From Paramecium sonneborni (lineage: Eukaryota; Ciliophora; Oligohymenophorea; Peniculida; Parameciidae): DNA of 64,000 nucleotides. The position numbers and the translations under genes are program-made. The notes under the pieces are model-generated. The model worked only from the letters and a program-made list of their open reading frames with translations. It was not told the DNA's origin and did not search any database. The DNA lies in NCBI GenBank assembly GCA_905182985.1, contig CAJJDN010000104.1, positions 9,204-73,203 on the forward strand. The letters are read 5' to 3'. This document shows positions 50,901-64,000 of this stretch, piece after piece. Every line of letters begins with the position of its first letter. Position 1 is the first letter of the stretch.

Positions 50901-53900
50901 TAATCATTAATCGGACAGAGTGAATATTTTAGTATAACAATTACATCTAAGAATTTAGAACATGTATATTCAATTGATACAGTTTTACCTTATCATTAAA
51001 GATTATTTTAAACATTTGAAATTAGTGATATAATTACAATTGCTTAAAAAATGATAGAGGTATCTTCTATAATCAAAAATAAGAAAGGATAATATAAAGT
51101 TGATTGTAAAAGTTTAGAATAAATTTCTAGTGAAGTTTTATCATAATAAAATTAAGAATCACAAGATGAATAAAATTTTAGAGAAAATACATTATAAGCT
51201 AGATTAATTGTTTGTTCTACTTTAACCTATAAATATTTATAATAATCAGGGCTTATTAATTTAGAGTTTCCATAAATGTAATTAAATAAGTAACCTGATG
51301 AATATAAGTAAAATAATTTTATAATCTCTCTTTAAAAGTTATTTAGAATTCACAAATATAAAAGGGGAATGAAAATAAAATCAAATAAATATGTCGATGT
51401 AAATGATGAAACATAAATAAGGACATATGTTATGAATATGTTACCTTGTACTGAATATGGAACAAATCCAGATTTATTTAATGAATTATTGGAAGATTAA
51501 AATTCTATAAGTGATTTAAAATCTGAAGATTCATCAATTATAGATAAAGAATATGTTGGAGAATTAATTTTAGAACTTAGAGAAATTAAGTTTAAATTTA
51601 TAATAATCTTTAATTTAAATGAATAGGCTTTTATCATTAAGACTTAAAATTTATCAACTTAAAAAGTTTCAAAAATTTTAGTTCCTATTATAGAATTTTA
51701 AAAGTATTCTCAAATAACTTATTAATATATTAAAGAAAATTTTAGTAATATATTATCACCATGTTTTGATTTTATTGATGATTAAATAATATTTAAAATT
51801 GATAAAACCAAAAAGTAAAATATGATTGATGAATAAATGATTTTATATGAATATTAATCTAAGTATGAAGAATTTAAATAAACTATTTAAAATTAATTAA
51901 ATCATGATTAAAAAACATTATGTAGTGAAAAAGTTATTATAGGAATATTTTATAAAGGTACAACAACTTTAACTTATGAATTTCATAGAGATACTTTGCT
52001 TTTAAGAATTATTATTTAATATCATAATGTTTAAGAAAAAAGAGTTATTGAAATTGATTCAAGTGAATTTAATTCCAAATATATTGATGAAAATATAAAA
52101 ACTTTAAATAATTTTAGAGTGATTAATTTCTTTAAAGGATTTTCATAAACTATAACAAAAGCTTTAATTATTGATGAAACACAATTTTCTCATAATTTTG
52201 AAGATTTAAGACCTAAAATATCATTTCTTTTAAGAGAAAGATTTGTTTTTAAAATTTAAGGAATGTTGTTAGTTAAAAGGATGGTTGAAAAATTTAAGAT
52301 TTATAAATAATTAAAAAGATCTAAACTATTTCTTTAAAAATTTATTTTAAATAATAATTCAAATTATATTGAAATAGATTACTTCTTAATAAAACATAAT
52401 TATAGTTTATAATTAACAATGAGAGAGTTAACATATATAACGCATCAAGGTAGAGTTATAGAGAAAGGTAAAATCTAATAATTGAAAACAAGATTTAGAG
52501 AAAAACAATTCATAATAAATTTAAATTAGTTATAATAAGAGAATGAAATTTTATTTAATTTTTTACATAAAAGACAAGATTAAATAGATTTTTAAAGAAT
52601 TAATTTTTATTAACTTTCTTCATATGATAAAATGAAAGCTATTGAATATTATAGATCATTAATTAATCCATTAATTTAATTGATATAAAAAAATATGTAA
52701 ATTGATTTTATTAAATTTTAATTCAAACTTGAAGTTCCAATTAATATTTATGAAATAAATGTTTAAAAAAAAAGGAGAAAGAAATTTTAGAATCAATCAA
52801 AATATTAAATGATGACAGTATGTATATTATCTGCATAAGCTGCATTTAGAAGAAAATTATTTAAAGATTGGATTCATTTGAAAGTAATGAGAAAAAGATA
52901 ATTACAAGAAAAAAATCGATATTTTATAGGTGAATTCGTATTAAGAACTTTTAAATTAATCTAAGAAGATAATAAATACAATTATTATATTATAAATGTG
53001 TATAAATAAGATGGAAAATATGATGATCAAATATAATTAACATTTGAATTAATTCCAATTATTAAATAAGAAAGATAAAATAAACTCAGAATATCCTGTT
53101 ATTATGATAGTTCTTAACTAATACATTTTGGATAATAAAATTTATTTGAATTTTTTATAAATAAAATAAAAATTGAAGAAAAAATAATTAAGTTAAATGA
53201 AAATAAATTTTTAGAATTAAATTAAGATTAGATATAGGATTAATCAAAATTATTTAATTTGAAGGATTAAATGGAGTAAATAAATGAAAGAACAATTGTT
53301 GCCTAAGATTTATAAGAAATACTTATTGATTAAGAAAAAACAGAAGATACATTAGTTAATATAGTTTATACAAATTCAAAAGAAAAAATAAATAAAAATT
53401 AAGATGAAGAAATTTAAGAAAATATAACAAAACTTTAAATTGATTTATAAGAAGTTAAAAAATTATATCCAAGTTTTAATTTTAAAGATCCAAATACAAT
53501 AAAAATTTTGAGTTCTAATCTAATTAAAGGAGTAAAAGTTGATTAAAAATCTGGAAATTTGTTAATCGATAAAAGTAGGATTTAATCTTCTTTTATAAAT
53601 CCTATCAATTTATCAAAAAATTCATTAAATTCCTATTAAAATATTCCATAATTTTTTAAGAAAGTAAGATTAGCTTAAAGGCCTCATTCAAATAATGTTT
53701 TAGCAAAAAGAACATTTTACACTTAAGGAAAGAAACATTTAATTGTAATAAGTTATGAGAGAAGAAAAATAAATAAAATATTATTTTAAGATAGAGACTC
53801 TGTATTTGATGATCATTAGAGAATTTTTGAAATAAAAGCACAATAATTGAATTTAAAAGAATGTTCAGAACCACTTTTATGGTATTTGACTCCAGATGAT

Positions 53901-54620
53901 GCATAAATTCTTACTCATTAAAAAACAATAGAAAATATGGCAAACATTTTAATAAAATAAATTTAGATTATAAATTCTAAATTTATTTATTTATGCTTTA
54001 ATTAATAAGATTAATAATTGGTAAAATAAATATAAGAAGGAAATGTAGTATTTTTTGTTGAAAGCTCAATTAAGCCTATGCAGGAAAAGTTTAGGAATAG
54101 AATGTTACAAAAACATTATCATGAATATAGAAAAACATTAAACTAAGTAAAGAAAGAGGGAAAATTGATTTTGCATAAAGTTGGAAATTTAAATGCTAGA
54201 GATAAAATGTTCATTTATTTATTTATTGAAGAGAAAGAACATTATATTATGTTAAAAATTTTTGATGTTAGTGATCAAATGTAATAATTTGGAACAGAAA
54301 TATCATTAAAAAAAGTAATTATTTATTTATTAATATAGTATATTAGTATTTATTTATAAGATAAAGCAAAATTCTTAGAAGTTCTATTAAATTTTATTGA
54401 ATTCAAGAATGAACTTAATAAAATTTTATTTTTGTATCCTAAACCAGAATTATTGGAAGATTATTTAAAAAAGCAACGTCAATTATCATGTTAGAGTTCT
54501 TCTATGTCTGTTTAAAGATCAATAGGATGTAATGTATAAGGGATTTGTTCTAAGTAGGATGATAATAAAATGGTAGGATTGATAAATGGATTTCAATCAA
54601 TTAATCTAATTTAGTAATGA
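47978..54620 (+). CDS. Giant TPR- and IQ-motif protein (about 2,186 residues)
   Basis: One frame runs for 6 kb after three 5' introns: 48168-48192, 48368-48395 and 48564-48592 (TAAG acceptor). A 24-bp in-frame GTAATT...TAG at 54315-54338 may be a fourth. Residues 80-260 are TPR-like (AYNNLGCVYRRIGQTQLAIN, MNLHEKALKEAKKAIQ). IQ motifs that should bind calmodulin occur near residue 780 (AIRYIQSYIRGHLQRLRV) and 900 (CIIQIQRAALRYLFVRR), with further basic helices such as MVEKFKIYKQLKRSK. Between them are repeated beta-rich blocks (ELVLIQNNKLIIQGINNFYY) of a family I cannot name. It was probably missed by standard-code gene finding because almost every Gln is TAA or TAG. A calmodulin-regulated scaffold role is inference. 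Confidence 0.8.
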
Positions 54621-55646
54621 TAAATTATTTGTATAAATATATTAATTAATATCCATTTTAATTTAAGTGAATTAACTATTTGAAAAATAATAAATATAGG
54701 AAAAACAATATAAATGTATTTCTTTGCAATAATTTAAAGCAGTAGATTTTAATCATTTTATAATCATGGTATTGCATCAACTTAATAAGTAAAGTATAAA
54801 AAGATTGCTTATAAAGAATAGTCAGAAAATACAGAAATATTTCATATTTTAATAGAAGACTTTTTATCTTATATTATCTTCTAAATAAACTATTTTAATG
54901 AATACATAGTTAGAAAAGGATATTAATAAGGGAGTTTAAATTTCATTAGAAGAGAATAACACTCTTTTAAATATTGGAATTTTTCCTTAGTTGAAAATTA
55001 TATATTGAAATTAAAGATGGAAAAATCAAGAAAATATAAAGGGTTACTTTCTAATGTCTAATTTAATTAGTGTGATAATCATATTAATGTAAAATAAATT
55101 TAACAGAAATTCTTATTAATGTTTATAAAGATAATAATAATAATAAAATAATTTAATTGAATGTTTAATAAATTAATGCATGTATTATTAAAAGAATATT
55201 AGAAAGAGGATATATAAGAAGATGATTAAAAACATAAATAATAATAAGATTACATAGTTTATAAATATAATAATATTTATTAATTTTATTGATGATGAGA
55301 GGCTTCTTTGCAATAACAAGAGCTTTTATTGCTCCTTATGCCAAATAAACATTTAATTTCTCTTCCTAGCAGTCTAAAATTTAAATGAGAATATATGTTA
55401 CAAATCTACTATTACAAGTGTCATTAACAAAATAAATCATATTATTAGATTATCCTCTACAATGTCAGGTTTACGTATTGCTAATTTATACAATTTATGC
55501 TTATTTTCATTATTAGAAGAGGCTTAAGGCAATATTAATGATTTAGTATTATTAGGTAAATTTATATTTATGAATTTTAAGATGACTCGACTGATTTAGA
55601 TAATAGACAAATTGGTGTACATTAAGGATGTATAGTTTTCAAATGA
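54621..55646 (+). pseudogene. Unresolved coding-like interval
   Basis: An ORF from ATG 54714 to TGA 55158-55160 (148 residues, SENTEIFHILIEDFLSY, GSLNFIRREQHSFKYWNF) looks protein-like. It is followed by more coding-like sequence in changing frames (LMHVLLKEYQKEDIQEDD; MSGLRIANLYNLCLFSLL, ending IGVHQGCIVFK at TGA 55644). A 26-bp AAG-type intron at about 55559-55584 would fit the last part. I could not join the pieces into one gene without arbitrary frameshifts. It may be one or two real genes with errors, or decayed copies. Confidence 0.3.
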
Positions 55647-56038
55647 TAAAAAATTATTAATAAAAATATTACAAATTTGTATAAATTATACAGCAATACA
55701 AATTATTCATTAAAACTAATCTAGTTCATACAAAAAATATATGACTTTTTAAGATTCTGACTTAACAATTATATACTTTAAACTTTTTTATGTTCAAATA
55801 GATATAAATTAATCTTCCTCTTCAAATTGAATTAGCCTATTTATGAACTTTAATAGTAGCTTATAACATAACTCTACTAGAACAATTTTCGAGTATGTTT
55901 AATTATAGATGGATTTTTTAATTATTTGTATGAAGTAAATTTTATTTATAAAAGGATATTAAGACACAATTAGATACAAATAGTTTTAAATGATTGTTTG
56001 ATATTCCAATATTTTATTAATTATTTCTTTGTTTATAT
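55647..56038. other. Intergenic or decayed sequence
   Basis: AT-rich, between the unresolved locus and the small gene at 56039. A plus frame reads YKLIFLFKLNQPIYELQQQL near 55800 but has no start and ends at the next gene's ATG. No supported feature. Confidence 0.3.
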
Positions 56039-56427
56039 ATGAGCTATAACACGTATGGTTATGAAGAAGAAAAAATACCTGCATATGATGCATAATTTGA
56101 TAACTTTGAAGAGATTCCTCAAATATTGGATATATATAGTACAACATGTTAATCACCAAAATCATTCAAATTATCAATTCATAAACATCATACAGGATCA
56201 AGCAAATATATTCGTAAAATAAAAAAGACAAAGAAATAAAAATTAAATTAATATACTTCTGAAGAAAAAAGTAATTATTTTCATTATTTTTAGATTTCAT
56301 CATAAATCAGATTGGTTCTGAAGGTTTTATCACTCATTTCATTCAATAAAATAATAAATCATTATTTCTATAAGATAAAGGATACTTAAAAATAACCAAG
56401 AAACTAGAAAAAATAAGTCTTCAATGA
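56039..56427 (+). CDS. Small basic protein of unknown function, 3' end uncertain
   Basis: A 121-residue model starting MSYNTYGYEEEKIPAYDAQF with one intron (56271-56293). The middle is Lys-rich (SSKYIRKIKKTKKQK). After the intron all three frames stay open for a while, so the chosen end (ISLQ then TGA) is only the simplest solution; other frames read hydrophobic sequence beyond it. No family recognised. Confidence 0.35.
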
Positions 56428-57110
56428 ATTTCAAATATATTTATTATCTCTTCATGCATTAGTTATTATCAATTATATATCTTAAAAAAAGTGATGTTTT
56501 TAATTTAATTTTTGATGTTTTTCATATATTTATACCCATTATCTAAAAGCTTCAATACATTCTATTAAAGATTTTTGAAATAAAAATAAGTAGAATGTTT
56601 TAAGACCAATTCTTTTATATTTTTAATTTATTTTTTTCATTAGCATTTAGTCATTATTTATCTCTATTCCAAAACTTTTAATTATTAGTTAGGATAGAAA
56701 TTCTATTGAGAAATTATAATTTCAATTAAAAATTCACAACCTTTTTTCATTAATCGTCTTATTGATTAATTTACCAAATTTCTTTATATTTTAATTAACA
56801 AAAGTTCTTTATATTATCGATAATATTGAATAATATTTTGAATGATTATAATAAATAGATGATTTAGTGATTTTATAGTGAAGACAGCATTTTCGTTAAT
56901 TAAAATTTAGTCAATTTTTATAAAATTTATATTTTTCTGACTAATTACTTTCAAGTATGAAATCCAACAATTATAGGTAAAATAAGTATTTTTAATACTT
57001 AGAAACAATCCATACTCAATAATAAATTAATTTTATAGAGTATTAAAGCAGTTTTACTTGACTGAGTATATTTTATTAATTTTATTGCTCAATATTAATC
57101 AATCACATTT
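56428..57110. other. Gene-poor interval with hydrophobic open frames
   Basis: A plus frame from about 56416 to 56760 reads like a hydrophobic protein (IFDVFHIFIPIIQKLQYILL) but has no supported start or splice connection. Further on, short frames such as MKSNNYR near 56958 lead nowhere. It could hold extra exons of the neighbouring genes. Confidence 0.3.
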
Positions 57111-60100
57111 ATGCTTCTTTATAAAGCTGTATTTAAATCTTTTGAATCTAGCTTTAAGTCGAAGATGAATATGAAAGACTTTCACTTCTAAGTGAGGGTA
57201 TCAAAGAAATTACATCTTAAATGCCTAAGATAGAAACTATTGAAAGCACAGCTCTTATTAAGTTTTGTAAATATATTTAACTATTTATAAGTAATCTGTT
57301 GTTATCCATTTTAATAAGATAATATAAATATGTTGGTTTAAGCATTTTTTGAATATTATAAGAATGAAAACTTTTTTTGGGCATATACATAAGCAATATC
57401 ACAAATTGGAGAATTTTAAGAGAGCAAACCAGCAACCTATAAAAAATAATCTATATATGATATTTATTAAAGAAAATAGTAAAATTTTATTATATTTTTA
57501 GAAAGGAAGGTAAAACTGGTTTAAATCACTTTTATCATTTTTCAAATACTGCATAATAAATGATGACTAAAGTTAAATTGTATATCTGTTCGTGTCTACC
57601 TAACTATTTTACTTTAGCCATTGATTTAGGAATAGACATATCAAGAATATATGACATATTTAGAATTTATTTACATAATACAAATAATAAGGAATTAATA
57701 TTTGAATTGATAGAAAAATTTGAGAGTTTGAAAAAAACTTTATTTTATAATATGCATTGGATTGAATCATTTTAAGCTGAAATAGATATTTATAAACAAA
57801 CATTAATTCCATAAAAATTAAGTCTCAAACTCAAATAAAATTAATAAAATTTGTCGTTACTCTATGAATAATATAAATTTTCAATGGAAAATTCTTCGTC
57901 ATAAAATTAATATTCAGAAGAAAGCAGTCCTTCTATTGATTAAAAAGCTATTAATAAATAAAAAATTGATCAATATTAAGCAGCATTATGTAAATAAAAT
58001 TTATTAAATTTAATTGATGAATCAATTGATTTGTATTTATTTCTCAAGCTTATTATTAAGCCATAAAAATATGATTTAATTGATGATTGGAATGATAAGT
58101 ACAGTGAAACTACTATAAATAAAGATTTTTAAGGTTTTAAAACAAATTGTACAGAATTAGATGATTTATTAATAATTAGATCTTTCAAAGCTTTAAATTC
58201 TGTTTTAAAGTGCACCAAAATTGAAATCTTAAAAATAAAAATACAAAACATTATCCCAAAATTATGTATTATAAATTATTTTTACTAGTTCAATTAATAT
58301 ATAAAGTCCTTCGAGATCCTGAATAAAATGTAAATTTGTATCATCTTGGTTCATTAATAAATAAAATATTAGAAATGTGTCCTAAACATGCAACCTACTA
58401 AATAATTAAATTAAATTTATTATTCTCATTTTCTTAATTTTTTTATAACAGCATTATTATCAATTTAATTTTGGAAATTTTAGATTTAGACACAGATAGA
58501 TATAAACTTGGTTACTTTGTTTAAGAATAAGTATGGACATATATTAATGATACAGATTGGTTTTAGTATTTATTTGCTTCTCTATTTAAATAAAATATTG
58601 AAACACATAAAAAAGATGAAAGTTATTAAAGTGAAAAAAAAGTAAAATATTTTAAAATTAATTAGACAAAAGTTTTGAGTATGTTGTAATCTTTAAATAG
58701 AAATTAAAGAGGTTCTACAAAATAAGAAATTACTGTAAATAAATCATATTTTTTTTAAACTTTCAGTACAAATGAAAAATTTGAAGATTTTCAACCTTAT
58801 GATTTTTTAAATGACAAAGATGTTGATAATTTAAAATACTTTCATTAAGATAAATAAAATTTTGACTATCAATAATTAATAAAATAGATTGAGTAACAAA
58901 AGTTGATTTAAGAATAAAAAGCATGTAAAGTAAATATTGAATAATAAGAAATACCTTCCCCTCAAAGAACTAAATTTGTGAGATAAACAATAGAAATCCC
59001 TCTCAAAAAAAAATAAGTTTCATTACCAAAATTGAATAATATTGCTTTAAAATCTCCTCTTAAAAATGTGAATTCTCCTTTATCAAAAGAGAGTTCCAAG
59101 AATTTATCAATAGATAAAGATGTGTAATTAAGTTAAAAATCCAAGTAATCTTCTTCAAGTATAAGACGATCAGATAATTAAGATGATTCTTTTTCATCAA
59201 ATAAAATATTAAAAACATATTAATCAACTAGCAAAACAAATGCAAGCTTGTTTAAATAGAATTAGTAAAGTAATTAAATTAAGGATGTTGAATTAATGGA
59301 ATCTCTTTAATTTATATATTATTTATTGAATTCTTTGTAGTTATGTTAAACTAAATTTTTGAATCCCAGGAACTGTAATTATATTGAAAAAACAAGTAAA
59401 ATATTGACAGCAGAGAATTTAGCGCACATTTTTTAAAATTTCGTAAATAAGATATTTAAGGATGATATCGGATTAATTTGTGGTTAAATTTTGAATAGCA
59501 TATATAAATTTGTTTTGAGTAATCATTTAGATATGTATTACGAAATACTGAATGAATAATTTTATAATTTTATTTAGGAAATTGGAGGTTTATTTTAATT
59601 TATGGAGAGATATTAGAATTGTGGATTTAAGAGACATATAATTACATCAATTTTTTTTAATGGATATATTTTAAATAATTATTAATGTTAAAATTACTTA
59701 GAATTAAATATTTATAAATATTTGAGTAATAAAATATTTGGTTAGCTTTAACAATATTTAATTTGCAGTCCTGAAAACAGTAATTATCAACTACAATTTA
59801 TAAAGTAAAAGTTTAGATAATGATTAGTTTTTTAAATTGTATCTTTTCTATGGCCCCAGCTTATTTGATTCAATAAATTTTATTTAATTATGGTTTGCTT
59901 TAAGTTTTATTTGAATCATAAAGAGTGATTATATTAAATGATGTAAAAAATGTTTAGAGTTCTCTACATTATTTTGCTATACAAATAATATATTTAATTA
60001 GAGATGTATTATAGAAAAGATAACTACAAGTTATTTTAGATAATCTTTAACCTTTAGATTTATGGTACAAACTTTGTAAAGCAAGTGAGAGTTTATAGAT

Positions 60101-60308
60101 GGTGAAATTGGAACAGATAAAAGTAGTTGATCCAAAAGAATAGATATTATTTTCAAGGATGAAGATGAGATAATAGTTACTTAAAAAATAGTAAACAGTA
60201 TAAAGAAATGAGACAATGGAGACATAATAAGCAGAATTATGTTTAACTCCTGATTTAACACATAGAACATTAAAAAATTATAGATTACGTAAACAATTTG
60301 ATTTATGA
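57111..60308 (+). CDS. Large unrecognised helical protein (about 1,026 residues)
   Basis: The model starts MLLYKA with introns at 57129-57151, either 57267-57291 or 57291-57318 (both end TAAG and both keep the frame), 57479-57501, 58266-58288 and 59805-59827. It is helical through residues 1-450 (AFFEYYKNENFFWAYTQ, IFELIEKFESLKKTLF, LYHLGSLINKILEMCPKHA), has a Ser/Lys/Gln-rich linker (residues 540-690) and a second helical part (HFFQNFVNKIFKDDIG-like region, SSLHYFAIQIIYLIRDVL), ending LRKQFDL. No motif identifies the family; a gamma-tubulin-complex relationship was considered but not supported. The stop lies 14 bp from the convergent WD40 gene. Confidence 0.6.
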
Positions 60309-60322
60309 TATATTCATAATAT

Positions 60323-63300
60323 TCATTTTTTTGTAACCTTCCAAACAAATACACATTAATCTTCTCCTCCAGTTGAAATGATTCTAGAATCATCTTTAGT
60401 CCATTTAACATTTGTAACATGAGATGAATGTCCAGTACCTACAACAGCTTCAGATGATTTCTTTAAGCTAGGGTATCTAAGTATTCTAACATGACTGAAA
60501 TCATCTCCAGAAGCAAGTAAATGATAAGATGTTTTAGGATCATTTTTACCATTGATAGTAGTATTGGAACGATCAACAGCATTAATATCTGTACCATCAG
60601 CACATTCAGGCCAAATACCTTAGACAGGCCATCCAAGAGTAACTGTCCAAGTATACCATAATTCATCTTTTAATGCAGATGCTCCACCAGGTAACTTTAT
60701 ATATAAATATAAATATATACTTATTTACATTATGCTACATCCCAAAATAATAGTTCATAAGCACCACAAGTTGAATGTAAATTGACACCATCTCTACTAA
60801 AATCAAAATGTGTAATATATGATGAATGTTTTGACATTTTCTTACCTATAGCTTTCCAAGATGGATATTTATAAGCATATAATGCATTATCATGTGAACC
60901 AATAACACATGTAGTACCATCAGGAGAGAATTTAATATCACTTATCCATTCTTTAGCTTATTTAAATACTTTTGTTTAATTAAGTTCAGCATCATATATT
61001 CTAATAGTACCATCTTTCATACCAGCAGTAAATCCACCATCTTTTGGATTTGTACTAACAACACGAGCTTTACATTAATCAGTAAAATCTCCAGTATTTA
61101 AATCTCTTTTTTCTTCTTTACCATCACCTGTAAGTAGTGTATTACCAATTTTCACTTATTTTCTTTCACCTATTGACCATACACGAACAGTACCATCATC
61201 TGAACATGTAACAAATTTATCTTAATCTTCTTAAAATATATCTAATCCCCATACTTCATTTGTCCATTTTAAATTTGGACAGAAATGTCCTCTCATTAAA
61301 TTACTTACCTAAAATTCTGTTTAACTATTTATAGCACCTCCATCCCAAGAAAATTAATATATTTCACTACCTAATGTACCTATTAATAATTTTGAATTTG
61401 CTAAATCTGCATAAATAGCTCGAACACTAGGACAAACAGAATCTGGACATTTCTCTTTTACTTTTACAGCCAATATTTCCTCATAATTTTTACTTAATAC
61501 AAAGAATACTCCATCTCTACCTCCTGAAAATACATAATCTTAAGTCACTGTAATACAATCACAAATTTAACTATGTTTACTTGGTAATGCTTTCATAAAT
61601 GCTTCACCTTTCCATATTTATATACATCCATCTGCTGCTCCACATAATGTATCATTTCCATTTATACCAATACCTGATAAATTATTACTAGCTCCTTTTC
61701 CAAATTATCCTTTCTTTCCTTAACATTTTCCATTATCATATTTCCAACATTTATAATGTTTTACACCTACTGTTACAAATGCATCATCTGTATTCCATCT
61801 TAAATCTACTATAACATCTGGACCACTCTTATCTGACCATAAAACTGCTCCTTTACCACTTACATCAAATACAGCTAATGAATGATCTACATCAACTGCT
61901 CCTGCTACTAATCTCTTACCATTTGGAGTAAATGCTATTGCTATTATACCTTTCTATAAAGGAGCTTTAAATTAACACTTCACTTCCTTAGTCTCTGCAT
62001 TCCATACAAATATATTTGGTTTAGCTCCTAATTCTCCTGTTGCCACTGTTAATTTATCTACTGGATTCAAATCTATTGCTGTAATATCATCTTCATGCTT
62101 ATTAAAATATGTCTATGTATTGCTTCCTATATCTAGAACTATACCTAATGCTGCTGCATTATATAGCACTTAACCATTTGATAAAAAGAACAAGTTATTT
62201 CTCATATCCTTTGTACGATAACCATGTACATATTCAATTTCTAAATCACATTTAGGTGGTTTATGTCCATCTGTTTTACTTTAATAATATTGATAAGTTG
62301 GTTCTTTGATTGCTCCCATCCATGGTTTACATGCCATAAATTAATCTCCTTCATCTGTTTCTTCTTAGGTGAATACAGAATTATCATCTTGTTATATTTA
62401 TTTTTTTGGAGGAGGTTATGCTTTCTTCTTTTTCACAGGCATATCTATGTCATCTGCTCCTTCTTCCTTACATTATTCTTCCAAGTTAGCTTACTCTACT
62501 TTTCCTTAAGCACTTCCGAAATCAGTTTTCCAAACAATAATTGATTTATCATTACCACCAACAGAAATAAGGAAATTATCATCACAAGTAAATCTTACTC
62601 TCATAACATGAGATGAATGTCCAATATATTCTTTTCTTTTTTATTTTGGAACAACAACAGGATAATTCATTAAAACAACATGTTATGTATCTTCACCAGA
62701 AACTAAAAATTTCTTACTATTGCTTCTACAAACAGTATTAACATCACTATAATCAGCAGAAGGGAATATACCTTAAACAGGCCAACCTAATTTGCATGTC
62801 CAGCTTGCAAATTCTGTATTAGCTTAACTAGATGAAGATTAATTCTTTTTAGCATTTACATCAACATATTTAAGTTCATAAGCCCCACTATTAACTATTA
62901 CAATAGATGAATCAACTGACCAATCTAAAGCAGTTAGAGCTGATGTTAAACCACATTAAATTTTGGTACCTGCCTTACCAAATTTAGGATATTCAATAGT
63001 CCAAACTTCTAAATGAGATGCACCACCATGAGCACCAAAGGCTACTTTTTTACAATCTGGTGATATCTTTAAATCATCAATCCAATATGTGGATTATCTT
63101 TTAGGCATAGTTGTAAATATAGTTTTAGCAGTATCCATAATTTATAATGTATTAGGATCTAATAAATATACAAATCCATTAAGATCACCACAAACTATAA
63201 ATTTACCATCAGTTGACCAATCAACAGCTCTAACCTCACTTGGAAATGGTTTACTAACACACATCATCTTCTTTTAATCTATATCCCAAACACGAACTGT

Positions 63301-64000
63301 CTTATCGCCACCACCTGTTACATATTTATGTCCTGTTGGTGCAGCACAAGCTCCCCATAATTCTTCACCATAATGTCCTTATACTACAATACTTGTCTAT
63401 TTCTTTGCTGGATCAAATGTAAATATTTAAGCTCCATTAGTACCAAATAACCATTATTAATTTTTCTCATTATAATCCATTGCGACTACTCCAGGTGGAA
63501 AGAGTGGATTTGTGGATAAATTTATTAATTCTTATTTCTTAACTAACTATCCTCCCTCATATCCCCATGATATCACTTTACCATCTAATCCACCAGAATA
63601 TAATAGTTTTTTAGCCTTATCCATTATGAATGTACAAACTTTTCCTTCATGTCCTTTAATTCCCTTATCACTACTTCCCCCTTTCCAACAGAATAATGTT
63701 CCACTTCCTCCTCCTGATACTATTACTTGATTATCAAATGCATAAACTACTGAAAATTATGATTCGAATTTTCCCTATTATTAACCCATCTTTCCTTATA
63801 CATTTCTTCCATTTATCTTCCAAAACTTTATATGTTTATTTCCTACTGTTACAAATTCTTCATTATCCTTCCATGCTGCTCCATTTACTTTTGCCTTGTC
63901 TATATTTGATGTACAAATCTATCTCTTTCCTTACCAATCATATATGGCTAATGAATTATCATCATCTTAACCAACAGTCAATAATAATGATCCATCAGGT
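60323..64000 (-). CDS. EML-type (echinoderm microtubule-associated-protein-like) WD40 protein, 5' end outside window
   Basis: The window holds 1,216 C-terminal residues with one intron, 60695-60720 (26 bp, AAAG acceptor). Two EML-type units follow one another. Each has WD40 blades and the conserved end block: WTCKLGWPVQGIFP ... LVSGEDTQHV ... EYIGHSSHVMRVRF in the first and WTVTLGWPVQGIWP ... LLASGDDFSHVRILRYP ... GTGHSSHVTNVKW in the second. Between them sits a HELP motif (LEIEYVHGYRTKDMRNNLFF, then YNAAALGIVLD). This matches tandem EML proteins such as EML5/EML6, which bind microtubules. Removing the intron restores FWDVAQCKQLPGG, where CKQL is conserved, so the AAG splice is homology-backed. 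Start and first unit lie beyond 64000. Confidence 0.92.

Noticed and set aside
57111..60308. Gamma-tubulin complex component
   Set aside because: Helical character and size fit loosely, but none of the conserved GCP motifs could be found.

Overview
The window reads as ciliate macronuclear DNA, most likely Paramecium. In nearly every long reading frame TAA and TAG fall inside conserved proteins where Gln fits, and only TGA ends genes. The DNA is extremely AT-rich, intergenic gaps are short (often 15-250 bp), and genes are cut by tiny introns of about 19-31 bp starting GTA. Standard-code reading breaks the genes into meaningless fragments, so every model here was read with the ciliate code and spliced by eye. 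For almost all complete models the spliced length divides exactly by three.

Layout. 1-10.7 kb: a broken B-box-like 5' end, a cupin/cysteine-dioxygenase-like protein (558-1877), a two-domain cyclic-nucleotide-binding protein, a PH-like/coiled-coil protein, a Cys-motif protein, a P-loop protein and the ciliary transport subunit IFT46. 10.8-18 kb: low-complexity poly-Gln proteins, a secreted coiled-coil protein, a B-box protein, a probable myristoylated protein and a poly-Gln scaffold-like protein. 17.9-19.7 kb: a 792-bp exact repeat on either side of an N gap, almost certainly an assembly artefact. 20.3-29.8 kb: an LRRC49-like leucine-rich protein (tubulin polyglutamylase complex), PCNA, mitochondrial uS17, several unknowns and malectin. 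29.9-42 kb: an EF-hand/coiled-coil protein, a second exact repeat (1,160 bp around one N), a calcium-dependent protein kinase, a dual-specificity phosphatase, a p25-alpha/TPPP-like protein and an LRR-ankyrin protein. 42-48 kb: poly(A)-binding protein, a 2.6-kb region of gene decay, an ML-domain secreted protein and a dynein light chain. 48-64 kb: a 2,186-residue TPR/IQ protein, an unresolved interval, a 1,026-residue unknown and a large EML-type WD40 protein cut by the window edge.

No operon logic applies, but cilium and microtubule functions recur: IFT46, LRRC49-like, dynein light chain, EML-like, TPPP-like and possibly the TPR/IQ protein. Calcium and cyclic-nucleotide signalling also recur: CDPK, EF-hand protein, cNMP-binding protein, IQ motifs.

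The most unusual observation is splicing. About 13 introns are supported by restored frame, several also by protein homology, and end in AAG instead of the TAG expected for Paramecium. Two exact duplications beside Ns and several decayed gene remnants should be resolved before the annotation is reused.
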